From Neptunomonas japonica DSM 18939 (GTDB lineage Bacteria > Pseudomonadota > Gammaproteobacteria > Pseudomonadales > Balneatricaceae): a DNA stretch of 64,000 bases. Made by a program: the position numbers and the translations under genes. The notes under the pieces were generated by a model. It saw only the letters and a program-made list of their open reading frames with translations. It was not told where the DNA came from and did not search any database. Position 1 is the first letter of the stretch. The number at the start of each line of letters is the position of its first letter. This document shows, in pieces, positions 1 through 8,045 of the stretch. The DNA lies in contig NZ_KE383917.1 in the NCBI RefSeq assembly GCF_000422765.1, positions 130,936 through 194,935 of the forward strand. Reading direction: 5' to 3'.

Positions 1-197
1 AATTCCAACTGCTGAACGACCTCTCTGACGCTGGAGCGAGCCAAGGAAAACTCATCAACCAACTGGCGCTGAGATGGCAACACCTGACCCGGGATAATAC
101 TGCCCGAGACAATTTCTTGTCGCAGAAAGCGGTCGAGTTGCTGCTTTTTAGTGAGCACAGTTATTAGCGACTCCTTGCTAGCTAGTTCTTCGCCCAT
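1..197 (-). CDS. lldR: GntR/FadR-family transcriptional regulator, N-terminal part (likely lactate-operon repressor)
   Basis: Only the first 65 or so codons lie in the window; the gene runs off the left edge. The translated start reads MGEELASKESLITVLTKKQQ and continues into a winged-helix with the GntR signature (residues QEIVSGSIIPGQVLPSQRQL, then SLARSSVREVVQQLE). A good ribosome-binding site (AAGAGGTAAAG) sits before the ATG at 197. It is divergent from lutABC and 149 bp away, with a FadR/LldR-type palindrome between, so the natural reading is a lactate- or acyl-CoA-responsive repressor of lutABC and itself. The GntR domain is seen directly. The ligand, and the symbol, are inferred from position; the C-terminal ligand domain is not visible. 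Confidence 0.8.
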   Translation of the reverse strand, partial: MGEELASKESLITVLTKKQQLDRFLRQEIVSGSIIPGQVLPSQRQLVDEFSLARSSVREVVQQLE

Positions 198-228
198 CTT
201 TACCTCTTTAATATACCAAGCACATCCT

Positions 229-239
229 TGGTCAGACCA
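229..239. promoter_or_regulatory. FadR/LldR-type GntR operator
   Basis: TGGTCAGACCA is a perfect inverted repeat around one central base. It matches the TGGTnnnACCA core bound by FadR, LldR and PdhR-type GntR regulators. It lies 32 bp upstream of the regulator's start and about 107 bp upstream of lutA, which suits control of both directions. A second, weaker inverted repeat (TGCCTA-6-TAGGCA, 274-291) lies closer to lutA, in the probable leader. Binding is inferred. Confidence 0.65.
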
Positions 240-346
240 GTTCTTAACGTAGCATATATTTTGTACAGTACTTTGCCTATCTTTGTAGGCATACAAGCAC
301 CGTATTAAATATAAAAATTAACGAACAAGAACCTCAGGTAAACACC

Positions 347-1135
347 ATGCACGCACCCGAAAAGCCAATTAAGGTTGGCCTGTTTGTCACTTGTCTGGTC
401 GACATGTTTCGCCCTAGCATCGGTTTTGCAACCATTAAACTTCTCGAAAACGCTGGCTGCAAAGTCTCTGTTCCAGAAGCACAAACCTGCTGCGGACAAC
501 CCGCTTTTAACTCGGGTGATAAGAAATCAACACAAGACATTGCCCGTCAGACAATCCAAGCCTTTGATGGTTACGAATATGTTGTCGGTCCATCAGGATC
601 GTGCATTGGTATGCTGCATCACTACACTGAACTCTTTGATGAGAGCGACCCTTGGAAAGCCCGAGCTGAAGATCTAAAAAAGCGAGCATTTGAGATCACC
701 TCGTTTCTTACAGATGTGCTGGACTTCAACACGATTCTTAGCAAATACGATGCAAAAGCCACCTATCACGATTCTTGCGCAGGTTTACGTGAACTTGGCG
801 TTAAACAGCAACCGCGTAAACTACTCGCCAAGGTTGCTAACTTAACGCTTAACGAGATGGAAGAGTCCGAGACGTGCTGTGGTTTTGGCGGTACTTTTTG
901 CGTCAAATACCCTGATATTTCCAACCGCATGGTAGAAAACAAAACATCAAACATTGTTGATTCTGGTGCTACTACCTTATTAGGTGGTGATTTAGGCTGT
1001 TTACTCAACATGGCAGGTAAGCTCAAACGCCAAGGCCACAAAATTGAAACACGTCACATCGTAGAAGTACTTGCAGGCATGACTGATGAGCCCGCTATTG
1101 GCGATGCCGATTACGAACTTGGCCAACCGGCATAG
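347..1135 (+). CDS. lutA: L-lactate utilisation protein LutA/LldE (Fe-S oxidoreductase subunit)
   Basis: 262 aa, the usual length for LutA (YkgE/LldE). It carries the two CCG-type cysteine modules of this family: TCCGQP at residues 47-52 and ETCCGFGG at about 175-182, with further conserved Cys in SGSCIG (near 86) and DSCAG (near 144). Proteins of this group bind an Fe-S cluster or act with heterodisulfide-reductase-like chemistry in a membrane-associated complex that oxidises L-lactate to pyruvate with LutB and LutC. The ATG at 347 follows CTCAGGTAAACACC. It is first of three genes with 11- and 13-bp gaps, so an operon is almost certain. Identification is firm; the electron acceptor is not shown. 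Confidence 0.93.
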   Translation: MHAPEKPIKVGLFVTCLVDMFRPSIGFATIKLLENAGCKVSVPEAQTCCGQPAFNSGDKKSTQDIARQTIQAFDGYEYVVGPSGSCIGMLHHYTELFDESDPWKARAEDLKKRAFEITSFLTDVLDFNTILSKYDAKATYHDSCAGLRELGVKQQPRKLLAKVANLTLNEMEESETCCGFGGTFCVKYPDISNRMVENKTSNIVDSGATTLLGGDLGCLLNMAGKLKRQGHKIETRHIVEVLAGMTDEPAIGDADYELGQPA

Positions 1136-1146
1136 GAGATACAGTC

Positions 1147-2553
1147 ATGCAAATCACTAGCCCTGCATTTAAAGAAAACGCGCGCATTGCCTTACACGAT
1201 GCCGGCTTACAAAAAGCATTAGGCAACCTTAAAGAAGGTTTTCCTGTTAAACGCTCGACTGCCGTTGCCCGCATGCCTGAGTTTGAACAACTCCGTGATG
1301 AAGGTACCGCTCTAAAAAACCACATACTTGAAAACCTAGACATATATTTAGAACAGTTTGAAGCGAACGTCATCAAAAATGGTGGGCATGTGCATTGGTG
1401 TCGTACACCTGAAGATGCCTGCAAAAAGATTTTAGATATCTGTGAAGAAGTAGACGCAAAAACAGTCACCAAAGGCAAGTCGATGGTCTCTGAAGAGATC
1501 AACCTTAACGACTACTTAGAAAAGAACGGCGTAGAGCCTATCGAGACAGATTTAGGTGAATATATTTTACAGCTACGTGGCGATCACCCTAGTCACATTA
1601 TCGCCCCAGCCATTCATCTGAATTTGGAAGATGTATCTGAAATCTTTCATGAAAAGCACAAGCGCCCTAAATCGAGCGACCCTAAAGTATTGATGCAAGA
1701 AGCGCGCGAAATGCTTCGCGAGAAATTTGCCGGCGCTGATGTCGGCATTACCGGTGCTAACTTTTTAGTCGCCGAAACCGGCTCCACCATTATTGTCACC
1801 AATGAAGGTAACGGCGACTTAACGCAAACATTACCTAAAACACACATTGTTGTGACCTCTATTGAAAAAGTAGTTCCAACACTTGAAGACATGACACTCT
1901 TCCTGCGCTTGCTAGCTCGCTCAGCAACCGGGCAAGAATTTACCGTGTACAACACCTTATCGACAGGACCACGTAGAGCAGGAGATCAGGACGGACCCGA
2001 AAACTTCCACGTGGTCCTAGTCGATAACGGCCGTAGTGAAATGGTAGGTAGTGAGTTCCAAGAGATGCTGCGCTGTATTCGCTGCTCAGCTTGTATGAAC
2101 CACTGCCCGGTTTACGGTGCTATTGGTGGGCACAGCTACGGATGGGTTTACCCTGGTCCAATGGGTTCAGTGCTAACCCCGAAAATGATTGGTATTGAAG
2201 AGGCAGGGTTACTGCCTAACGCCTCAACATTTTGCGGAAAATGCGAATCGGTCTGCCCGGTACGTATCCCTTTGCCTAAGCTGATGCGCCATTGGCGTGA
2301 AGATGAGTTCTCCAAGCATTTGAGCCCTAAAGCAGTACGCTGGGGTATTGGCGGCTGGGCGTTCTTTGCTAAACGTCCAACGCTGTACCGCCTACTCTCT
2401 ATTAGCTCCAATCTATTTTTACGTGTTATGGCTGGTAAAAAAGGCCATATCAAGAAAATTCCTCTGGCAGGCGGCTGGACCGATGGCCGAGATATGCCAG
2501 CACCCAGAGGCAAAACCTTTATGTCTCAATATAAATCACGTAAACAGCGCTAA
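1147..2553 (+). CDS. lutB: L-lactate utilisation Fe-S protein LutB/LldF
   Basis: 468 aa, typical of LutB (YkgF). The N-terminal two thirds is a LUD-type domain. Two ferredoxin-like cysteine clusters follow near residues 308-325 (CIRCSACMNHCPVYG) and 358-370 (CGKCESVCPV), enough for two [4Fe-4S] clusters. The C-terminal tail is basic. It acts with LutA and LutC as an electron-transferring lactate dehydrogenase complex independent of flavin LldD. Start ATG at 1147 is preceded by TAGGAGATACAGTC, a strong Shine-Dalgarno, and lies 11 bp after lutA. Nothing unusual is seen in the cluster residues. Confidence 0.93.
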   Translation: MQITSPAFKENARIALHDAGLQKALGNLKEGFPVKRSTAVARMPEFEQLRDEGTALKNHILENLDIYLEQFEANVIKNGGHVHWCRTPEDACKKILDICEEVDAKTVTKGKSMVSEEINLNDYLEKNGVEPIETDLGEYILQLRGDHPSHIIAPAIHLNLEDVSEIFHEKHKRPKSSDPKVLMQEAREMLREKFAGADVGITGANFLVAETGSTIIVTNEGNGDLTQTLPKTHIVVTSIEKVVPTLEDMTLFLRLLARSATGQEFTVYNTLSTGPRRAGDQDGPENFHVVLVDNGRSEMVGSEFQEMLRCIRCSACMNHCPVYGAIGGHSYGWVYPGPMGSVLTPKMIGIEEAGLLPNASTFCGKCESVCPVRIPLPKLMRHWREDEFSKHLSPKAVRWGIGGWAFFAKRPTLYRLLSISSNLFLRVMAGKKGHIKKIPLAGGWTDGRDMPAPRGKTFMSQYKSRKQR

Positions 2554-2566
2554 CGGAGGATATGTT

Positions 2567-3232
2567 ATGAGTAGAACAGAAATTCTTGGCAACATTCGCC
2601 GTGGCCTAAAACGTGGTGAAGCCACACAAGACCAAAAACAAGCCGTTACCAACCGGATCAACAAACATGCGCGTAACATAGTGCCACAACGCGCGCAGCT
2701 ACCACACGAACAACAGATAGCCCTCTTTGTTGAAATGGCGACAGAAGCCGCCGCCCAGATATATCAATTAGAGAGCATTAACGACGTTCCTAAAACCTGT
2801 GCTAATTGGTTACAAGACCAGCAGATCGACACGCTAGTAACCGCCAGCGATGAAGAAATCACTTCACTTGACTGGAGCAGTGCTACCAATCTTACTTGCG
2901 TACAGCGCGTTGCAGAAATAGGCGATGCTGCCAGCTTAACCACCAGCTTTGCTGGCATTGCTGAAACAGGCACACTTATGCTGCATTCAGGAGCAACCAG
3001 CCCAACCACACTGAACTTTTTACCTGACAACCATTTTGTCATTTTGAAAAGATCTGACATTGTTGGACCCTACGAAGATGCTTGGCAAAAACTACGTGAT
3101 AAAACCAAAGGCGACCTACCACGTACCGTTAATATGATTACTGGCCCTTCACGTAGTGCCGATATTGAACAAACACTACAAATGGGTGCTCACGGACCTA
3201 AAGACCTAGTCATCTTGTTGATTAATGACTGA
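2567..3232 (+). CDS. lutC: L-lactate utilisation protein LutC/LldG
   Basis: 221 aa from the ATG at 2567 (MSRTEILGNIRRGL), which follows CGGAGGATATGTT. The open frame extends further upstream but overlaps lutB without a ribosome-binding site, so the short start is preferred. It shows the LUD-domain segment SGATSPTTLNFLPDNHF followed by VILKRSDIVGPYEDAW, typical of the LutC C-terminus. It is third and last in the operon, 13 bp after lutB, and is followed by a strong intrinsic terminator. It is the non-Fe-S subunit of the lactate-oxidising complex. Confidence 0.92.
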   Translation: MSRTEILGNIRRGLKRGEATQDQKQAVTNRINKHARNIVPQRAQLPHEQQIALFVEMATEAAAQIYQLESINDVPKTCANWLQDQQIDTLVTASDEEITSLDWSSATNLTCVQRVAEIGDAASLTTSFAGIAETGTLMLHSGATSPTTLNFLPDNHFVILKRSDIVGPYEDAWQKLRDKTKGDLPRTVNMITGPSRSADIEQTLQMGAHGPKDLVILLIND

Positions 3233-3270
3233 GCTTTAACCCTTAACGGTGAGTCTTGAATTTGCCACAA

Positions 3271-3298
3271 AAAAAGGGTGCCAACAGGCACCCTTTTT
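3271..3298 (+). terminator. Intrinsic terminator of lutABC
   Basis: Stem GGGTGCC (3276-3282), loop AACA, GGCACCC (3287-3293), then five T. The preceding A-run also pairs with the T-run, making it usable on both strands: it also serves the converging lipoprotein gene on the minus strand. Confidence 0.9.
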
Positions 3299-3312
3299 AT
3301 TAACAATACTGG

Positions 3313-3444
3313 CTAGCTTTTAGAAGCTTTCTCGATTGCAGCTCCGCCTTTTTTGAGATCCTTACCAATCCCTTCAACCGTGCTACAACCCGACACAGCA
3401 GCCGTTAAAACGATAGCCACTAGAGCGATATATATCTTATTCAT
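3313..3444 (-). CDS. Entericidin-like small lipoprotein
   Basis: 43 aa, beginning MNKIYIALVAIVLTAAVSGC. A short basic N-terminus, hydrophobic stretch and lipobox VSGC (Cys20) form a lipoprotein signal. The mature part, about 24 aa, reads CSTVEGIGKDLKKGG and then AAIEKASKS, which is the EcnA/EcnB (entericidin) pattern: Cys-xT-x-G-x-G-D plus an amphipathic KKG.A.E..A helix. Entericidins are small cell-envelope lipoproteins of poorly settled function, proposed as an antidote/toxin pair in E. coli; only one copy is present here. AGGAC lies 8 bases before the ATG. Family membership is a visual match. Confidence 0.8.
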   Translation of the reverse strand: MNKIYIALVAIVLTAAVSGCSTVEGIGKDLKKGGAAIEKASKS

Positions 3445-3533
3445 TCACTGTCCTAATATTTAACACTGTATTCCAAGCGATATTTCAAACAACTTTCTAA
3501 ACAATCATGCGTAACTCAACAAACCTTAACCTG

Positions 3534-3770
3534 CTACCTGTCTTCACGCAACAACGCATCAAGCTCATCAACCATATCTGACCAATCCGCATCATTTTCC
3601 CGGCTCTCTTTTATAAACTGGGCCTGTCCTTGTGTCCAGAAAACAGCCTCTTCAAGGGAGATACCTTCATCCACAGAGTGGCTACTAATAAATAATTCAA
3701 TATCATTTTCTTCTGCAGCCAAACCCAGCTGAAGAAACAGATTAGTAAGATTGTGCTTTACCGTATCCAT
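3534..3770 (-). CDS. DUF2789 family small protein
   Basis: 78 aa, cytosolic and acidic. Features recognised from DUF2789: N-terminal MDTVKHNLTNLFLQLGL, central EAVFWTQGQAQFIKE, and C-terminal DWSDMVDELDALLR. It probably folds as a small helical bundle. An excellent ribosome-binding site (AAGGAG, 6 bases before ATG) supports the start. No function is established for this family. It stands alone, with 89 bp to the entericidin-like gene on the same strand and 216 bp to the divergent yigZ. Confidence 0.85.
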   Translation of the reverse strand: MDTVKHNLTNLFLQLGLAAEENDIELFISSHSVDEGISLEEAVFWTQGQAQFIKESRENDADWSDMVDELDALLREDR

Positions 3771-3986
3771 GCTTCACTCCTTATCCAGCTCTTCATAAAA
3801 CCTTTACAAATGTTTTTCAAACATCGTGCAATACCAAGGATGCAAAATTAGACCGTAGCAAGGCGCATAAATTCATTTAAAGCGAGCGTCACATACCAAG
3901 TAACAAGAAAGACTCTGATATCATTAACCACTATATTTAAGCGCTTACTTCTATAACCTTAGTGATCAACCAGATGGAATCTTGCA

Positions 3987-4601
3987 TTGGCTGACTCTTT
4001 TTACCTAAAACCCATAGCAACCACCGAAACGCTATATGAAATTAAAAAGAGCCGATTTTATGTATCTATCACACCGCTATCGACTGTGGCAGCAGCGCGC
4101 GCTTGTATACAGCTAGCAAAAGCAACCACCCCATCTGCTAACCACCACTGCAGCGCATTTATTACCAGCACACCCCACGCAGAAGATGGCTTTGGTTACA
4201 GTGATGACGGAGAGCCTTCCGGCACGGCAGGCAAGCCGATGTTTAATGTCCTGCAAGGCAATAACGTGGGCGAAGCCTGTGTAATCGTTACACGCTTTTT
4301 TGGTGGCATAAAGCTGGGCACCGGCGGCTTGGTACGCGCCTACTCCACCAGCGTAAAAGAAGCGATAGCACAGGCAAAATTTGAAGAAGTACACCCCAGA
4401 GCAACTGTTGAGCTTACCTACCCCTATACGCTCTCATCAACAGTGGATGCCATATTACATAGCTTTGATACACTAGTAATCGACAGCCAATATGCAGAAT
4501 CCGTAACGCTTAAAATTAGCATCACGGCAACGGCGGTTCACGAGCTCACACAGCAAGTGCAAGAGCGTGGTAGAGGGTTGTTGCAGATAGAGGCTGTTTA
4601 A
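3987..4601 (+). CDS. yigZ: IMPACT/YigZ family protein
   Basis: 204 aa. The N-terminal UPF0029/Impact domain is clear: KSRFYVSITPLSTVAAARA, then AEDGFGYSDDGEPSGTAGKP, then IVTRFFGGIKLGTGGLVRAY. A C-terminal ferredoxin-like DUF1949 region follows. Eukaryotic IMPACT modulates Gcn2; the bacterial protein is of uncertain role (YigZ is often near trkH). The start is a TTG at 3987: the frame opens only 21 bp upstream of it and offers no ATG there, and GGAA lies 8 bases before it. A slightly shorter start cannot be excluded. The gene stands alone, with unassigned DNA on both sides. Confidence 0.9.
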   Translation: MADSFYLKPIATTETLYEIKKSRFYVSITPLSTVAAARACIQLAKATTPSANHHCSAFITSTPHAEDGFGYSDDGEPSGTAGKPMFNVLQGNNVGEACVIVTRFFGGIKLGTGGLVRAYSTSVKEAIAQAKFEEVHPRATVELTYPYTLSSTVDAILHSFDTLVIDSQYAESVTLKISITATAVHELTQQVQERGRGLLQIEAV

Positions 4602-4789
4602 ATATATTTCATGCCCTACTAAAAGCTTTTATTCAAAGTTTTTCAGAAAGCCTTCACAACACTCTTTTTATTAGGCCTGCTGAACAATAGAAATTATCGA
4701 TTAACCTATGATAATCAAGATCGTAAAAATTGAGCCGACTTAACAGATAAATGATACATTATTTACGACTACAATAAACGGAAATCACT

Positions 4790-5011
4790 ATGACCGATAA
4801 AATAAATGAAGATGCTTTGCTAGCACTCAAGATTGCTTTTACCTATATGCCTAAAGCAATTGAAGTGACTAAGTATGAATACGGTGATCGCTATGAAGCG
4901 GTGCTGGAACATATTGAAAAAGTGAGAGAGACTTTGCTGATCAACGATGTTGATCCTGAAGAGGTGTATGGCGAGATAGATCCTGACAATACACCTAATT
5001 CTTCTTATTAA
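4790..5011 (+). CDS. Conserved-looking hypothetical protein
   Basis: 73 aa, acidic (MTDKINEDALLALKIAFTYM at the start). No family recognised. The predicted content is mostly helical, with a Glu-rich C-terminal half (HIEKVRETLLINDVDPEEV) and no signal peptide or Cys. ACGGAAATCACT before the ATG gives a plausible ribosome-binding site, and codon use is like neighbours. It is bracketed by its own upstream region (188 bp) and a hairpin terminator, so it looks like a monocistronic gene rather than chance reading. Confidence 0.65.
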   Translation: MTDKINEDALLALKIAFTYMPKAIEVTKYEYGDRYEAVLEHIEKVRETLLINDVDPEEVYGEIDPDNTPNSSY

Positions 5012-5050
5012 AAAAGCGGCACACGATTTATACCGTATGCCGCTTCAGTT
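5011..5050 (-). terminator. Hairpin terminator between converging genes
   Basis: AAGCGGCA (5014-5021) pairs with TGCCGCTT (5038-5045), with three further inner pairs. On the minus strand the stem is followed by a T-run (complement of 5011-5015), so it best terminates the YHS-domain gene; on the plus strand the T-rich tail (CAGTTTT) is weaker. Confidence 0.7.
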
Positions 5051-5078
5051 TTAGCTGATCTATAAAGGTATTGAAAGC

Positions 5079-5555
5079 TTATAGTTCGTTAGCTGCTACA
5101 TTTTTGATTTTTGGCCAGTTTTTGTTAGCGGCTGCCAAATTAGCATTGGTGTTTTCAGACCACACTTCTTGTACTACTTCACTTTTCTGTACGTACAATT
5201 TACCGTCAATCAATTCAAACGCTTTACCATCAATCGCGAACTTTTTACCTAGTGATGTACCATATGCGCAGTAACCGCCAAACTGTGGAGCATATTTCTC
5301 TGGGTTAGCGTTAAACGTATCGCGGTTTGCTACTGATGAGAAATGGTAGATAGCGCCGTTGTGGATTGAACTGATGTTTGAGCTACCTTCGACAGGTGCA
5401 TTTTCAGTAAAATAGGCAACAGCATCGTGCCCTGCTAGCGTTACGTTGTTTTCGTCCGTTTGAACTTCGACACCCGCAAAACTGATGCTACTGATAGAGA
5501 AAGCAGCTAGCAATGCTAGGGTTTTGAGTGGAGCTAGGATAGATGAGAGTTTCAT
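5079..5555 (-). CDS. Exported YHS-domain protein
   Basis: 158 aa from the ATG at 5555 (MKLSSILAPLKTLALLAAFS), chosen because AGGACTACAAC precedes it; an upstream in-frame ATG adds seven residues without a ribosome-binding site. A Sec signal peptide ends near SISFA-GVEV. The mature protein holds a YHS-like domain: LAGHDAVAYFTENAPVEGS, then FSSVANRDTFNANPEKYAPQ and FGGYCAYG. YHS domains are thought to bind metal, but here the canonical second Cys pattern is reduced to one Cys (GGYCAYG). It diverges from an AraC regulator 136 bp away, which may control it. Substrate and role unknown. Confidence 0.85.
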   Translation of the reverse strand: MKLSSILAPLKTLALLAAFSISSISFAGVEVQTDENNVTLAGHDAVAYFTENAPVEGSSNISSIHNGAIYHFSSVANRDTFNANPEKYAPQFGGYCAYGTSLGKKFAIDGKAFELIDGKLYVQKSEVVQEVWSENTNANLAAANKNWPKIKNVAANEL

Positions 5556-5690
5556 TGTTGTAGTCCTATTTTGCATTGTGAGTTAGAGTTAGTTTTTGCT
5601 AAACAAGCACACAGTCTTGATGAACTGAATTTTAAAGAATCCTGCATCAATCAATAGGTTCGATTTACCAAGAGTTATGTCCGATCGTCT

Positions 5691-6560
5691 ATGAATGCTA
5701 TAAACCAATTACTTGATACCTTAAAAATTGAAGCTAATGTGCATCACAATGGCCAGTACTGCGGCGACTGGGCGGTAGATACCTCGGGATCACAGAAAAT
5801 GACATTTCATGTGGTTTCTAAAGGAAAGTGCTTTTTTAAGTTTGATGGCGAGGCTATTGAGCTAAACGAAGGCGATGCCGTATTTATGCCCTCTGATGCG
5901 CAGCACTGTGTCACTAACCTACTCAGCAGCAACCTTACGGTAAACACAAGCCAAGCCTTGCCCATGACACAAGCCGTAGAGGATGAATCGACGGGTTTGG
6001 TCTGCGGAAACTTTGCACACCAGCACCCCGTATTTGAAAAGCTAGTGACGCAAATGCCCAAGTTAATTGTGGTACGACACAATGACAAGGATGCTATGGG
6101 CCGCATTGTTGAATTAATTTTGGAGGAGTCACGCGGATCAAACCAGCATACTAATGTGCTTCTAAACCGCCTAGCTGACTGCCTGTTTTATTTATTGGTG
6201 AGAAGCCATCTTGATGTTAGCAACGGTGTATTTGCAGCCTTTGCTCATCCCCAGCTTAATATCGCTATGGAATTAATACACCAGCAAGACTGCAGCCAAC
6301 GTTTAAGTTTGGATGATCTTGCCAGTGCAGCCTCTATGTCGCGTTCGGCCTTTTCTAATCTGTTTAAAGAGGTTGTTGAACAATCACCGATGGACTACTT
6401 AACACAGTGGCGCATGACTCAAGCCTATCGCTGGCTCGCTGATGATGGAATCACCACCTTAGATGCCGCTTTACGCTGCGGTTATGAAAGCGAGTCATCT
6501 TTTTCCAAGGCATTTAAGCGTGTAATGGGCATTGGCCCAGGACAAGCACGCCGGGATTGA
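5691..6560 (+). CDS. AraC-family transcriptional regulator with N-terminal cupin domain
   Basis: 289 aa. The N-terminal half is a cupin (FDGEAIELNEGDAVFMPSDA, residues about 48-67) of the type found in AraC regulators with Cupin_6 sensor domains. The C-terminal half has two helix-turn-helix motifs: LDDLASAASMSRSAFSNLFK and LDAALRCGYESESSFSKAFK, ending in the usual VMGIGPGQAR. It diverges from the YHS-domain gene and is the likely regulator of that gene or of itself. The inducer is unknown. No strong Shine-Dalgarno precedes the ATG at 5691. Confidence 0.9.
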   Translation: MNAINQLLDTLKIEANVHHNGQYCGDWAVDTSGSQKMTFHVVSKGKCFFKFDGEAIELNEGDAVFMPSDAQHCVTNLLSSNLTVNTSQALPMTQAVEDESTGLVCGNFAHQHPVFEKLVTQMPKLIVVRHNDKDAMGRIVELILEESRGSNQHTNVLLNRLADCLFYLLVRSHLDVSNGVFAAFAHPQLNIAMELIHQQDCSQRLSLDDLASAASMSRSAFSNLFKEVVEQSPMDYLTQWRMTQAYRWLADDGITTLDAALRCGYESESSFSKAFKRVMGIGPGQARRD

Positions 6561-6580
6561 CGCGCTGTAGCTTACAGCAC

Positions 6581-7948
6581 TCAGTAGGCATAATTATCAA
6601 TCACCTCACGTACTTTCGTTAATGCCACCTGCAGCACATCCAGATCAACGGAACCAAGAGCTAAGCGTATCGCATGTGGCACATGCTCTGAAGTAGCAAA
6701 TGGCTCTGCTGTAGAAACAGAGATATTTGATCGCAGTAGCTCCATCACTATTTGATCTGCCCTCACCTCTTCAGGCAGTGGCAGCCAGATAAAATAGGAA
6801 GCAGGATGACTGACGTAATCCATCCCTTGCAGAATTTCTCTGGCCATTGCCTGCCTGAGCATTGCATCTTGGCGCTTTTCTGATTCTAAACGCATGACCG
6901 TACCGTCGGTTATCCAACCACAAGCCAGTGCTGTCATCAGCCCTGGAGTATTCCAGGTGGTTGCTCGAATAGTGCGTTCTATTTTAGGCACCCATTTTAA
7001 TGGTGCTGTCACAAAACCTACGCGCAAACCGGTAGCAATACTTTTCGAAATTCCAGAAACATAAACAGTGATATCTGGAGCTAATGTAGCTAAAGGCGCG
7101 GGCGGATTCTCAGCCAGAAAAGCATAAGCAGCATCTTCGATGATAAGCAAGTCGTGCTGGCGGGCAATAGAGATCAATCTCTTACGCTGTGCCAAGCTCA
7201 TCACCCACCCAAGAGGATTGTGTAGTGTCGGCATGGCATAGACAGCCCGAACTCGCCGGCTCTGGCAGAGCTGTTCTAATGCGTCCAGATCAGGGCCGTA
7301 ACCTAAGCCTTGCTCTGGATCAGATACAGGAATAGACAAAAGCTCTAGCCGGTGCACATCTGCCAGCACTTTAAAACCAGGGTAAATAAGAGCATCTGTA
7401 GCAACCACATCGCCAGGATTTAATAATGTCATGACCGTTGCCGCCAGCCCATGTTGCGCGCCGCTCACAATTAACACCTGCTCAGCATCAACCGAAAGCC
7501 CTCTACACTCCAAGTGACGCGCTACAGTTGCACGTTCATGCTTACGTCCGGCATGCGGCTGATAGTGCAATAATGCTTCCAAATCACCGGATGATGCCAG
7601 CTGTCGCAAGGCGCCACGCAATAGCTCTGCCTGGCTAGGTAACGATGCTGAGTTGAAATTAAGGTCGATCATACCTTCTGTTGAGGATGGCTGATCTATA
7701 CCGTTACTCAGCGCTAATGCGGTTTCTCTTACAAACGTCCCGCGACCCGTTTCGCCACTCACCAAGCCCATACTTTCTAACTCAGCATACACCCGCGAGG
7801 CTGTCACTAAGGCGATGCTCTCTTTGGCGGCAAGCTGGCGGTGAGTCGGCAAGCGTGAGCCAGGGGGAAGATCACCGGTTCGGATATCAACAGCAAAAGC
7901 ATCCACCAAGCGTTTATATTTTGCGTTAGCCATTAAAAATGTATCCAT
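6581..7948 (-). CDS. MocR-type transcriptional regulator (GntR helix-turn-helix fused to class I aminotransferase)
   Basis: 455 aa. A GntR winged helix at residues about 8-75 (TGDLPPGSRLPTHRQLA, then VTASRVYAELESMGLV) is joined to an aminotransferase-fold domain with the PLP-lysine loop VSGISKSIATGLRVG (near residue 300) and the conserved HNPLGWVM segment. MocR proteins sense PLP or amino-acid adducts. The start at 7948 lies inside a 24-bp palindrome; ATG at 7933 (MANAKYKRL) is an alternative, and neither has a clear ribosome-binding site. It is divergent from a DJ-1/PfpI-family gene 97 bp away, the obvious target besides itself. Confidence 0.92.
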   Translation of the reverse strand: MDTFLMANAKYKRLVDAFAVDIRTGDLPPGSRLPTHRQLAAKESIALVTASRVYAELESMGLVSGETGRGTFVRETALALSNGIDQPSSTEGMIDLNFNSASLPSQAELLRGALRQLASSGDLEALLHYQPHAGRKHERATVARHLECRGLSVDAEQVLIVSGAQHGLAATVMTLLNPGDVVATDALIYPGFKVLADVHRLELLSIPVSDPEQGLGYGPDLDALEQLCQSRRVRAVYAMPTLHNPLGWVMSLAQRKRLISIARQHDLLIIEDAAYAFLAENPPAPLATLAPDITVYVSGISKSIATGLRVGFVTAPLKWVPKIERTIRATTWNTPGLMTALACGWITDGTVMRLESEKRQDAMLRQAMAREILQGMDYVSHPASYFIWLPLPEEVRADQIVMELLRSNISVSTAEPFATSEHVPHAIRLALGSVDLDVLQVALTKVREVIDNYAY

Positions 7949-7969
7949 GACAATAATTTTATTGTCATG
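7946..7969. promoter_or_regulatory. 24-bp perfect palindrome overlapping the MocR start codon
   Basis: Two 11-base arms, CATGACAATAA and TTATTGTCATG, flank TT. The left CAT is the complement of the MocR gene's ATG at 7948. The site lies between the divergent MocR and DJ-1/PfpI genes, and looks like an autoregulatory operator that would block initiation at the MocR gene itself. Binding is inferred. Confidence 0.7.
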
Positions 7970-8045
7970 ATTCTAGGCGATACAATACCTCATCGCTACT
8001 TGTTCAAAATAATAAATAACTATTGTTAAACGAGGTAACCACACT

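Noticed and set aside
5071..5274. Open frame on the plus strand inside the YHS-domain gene
   Set aside because: It is the antisense shadow of the exported YHS gene, with no family motif or ribosome-binding site.
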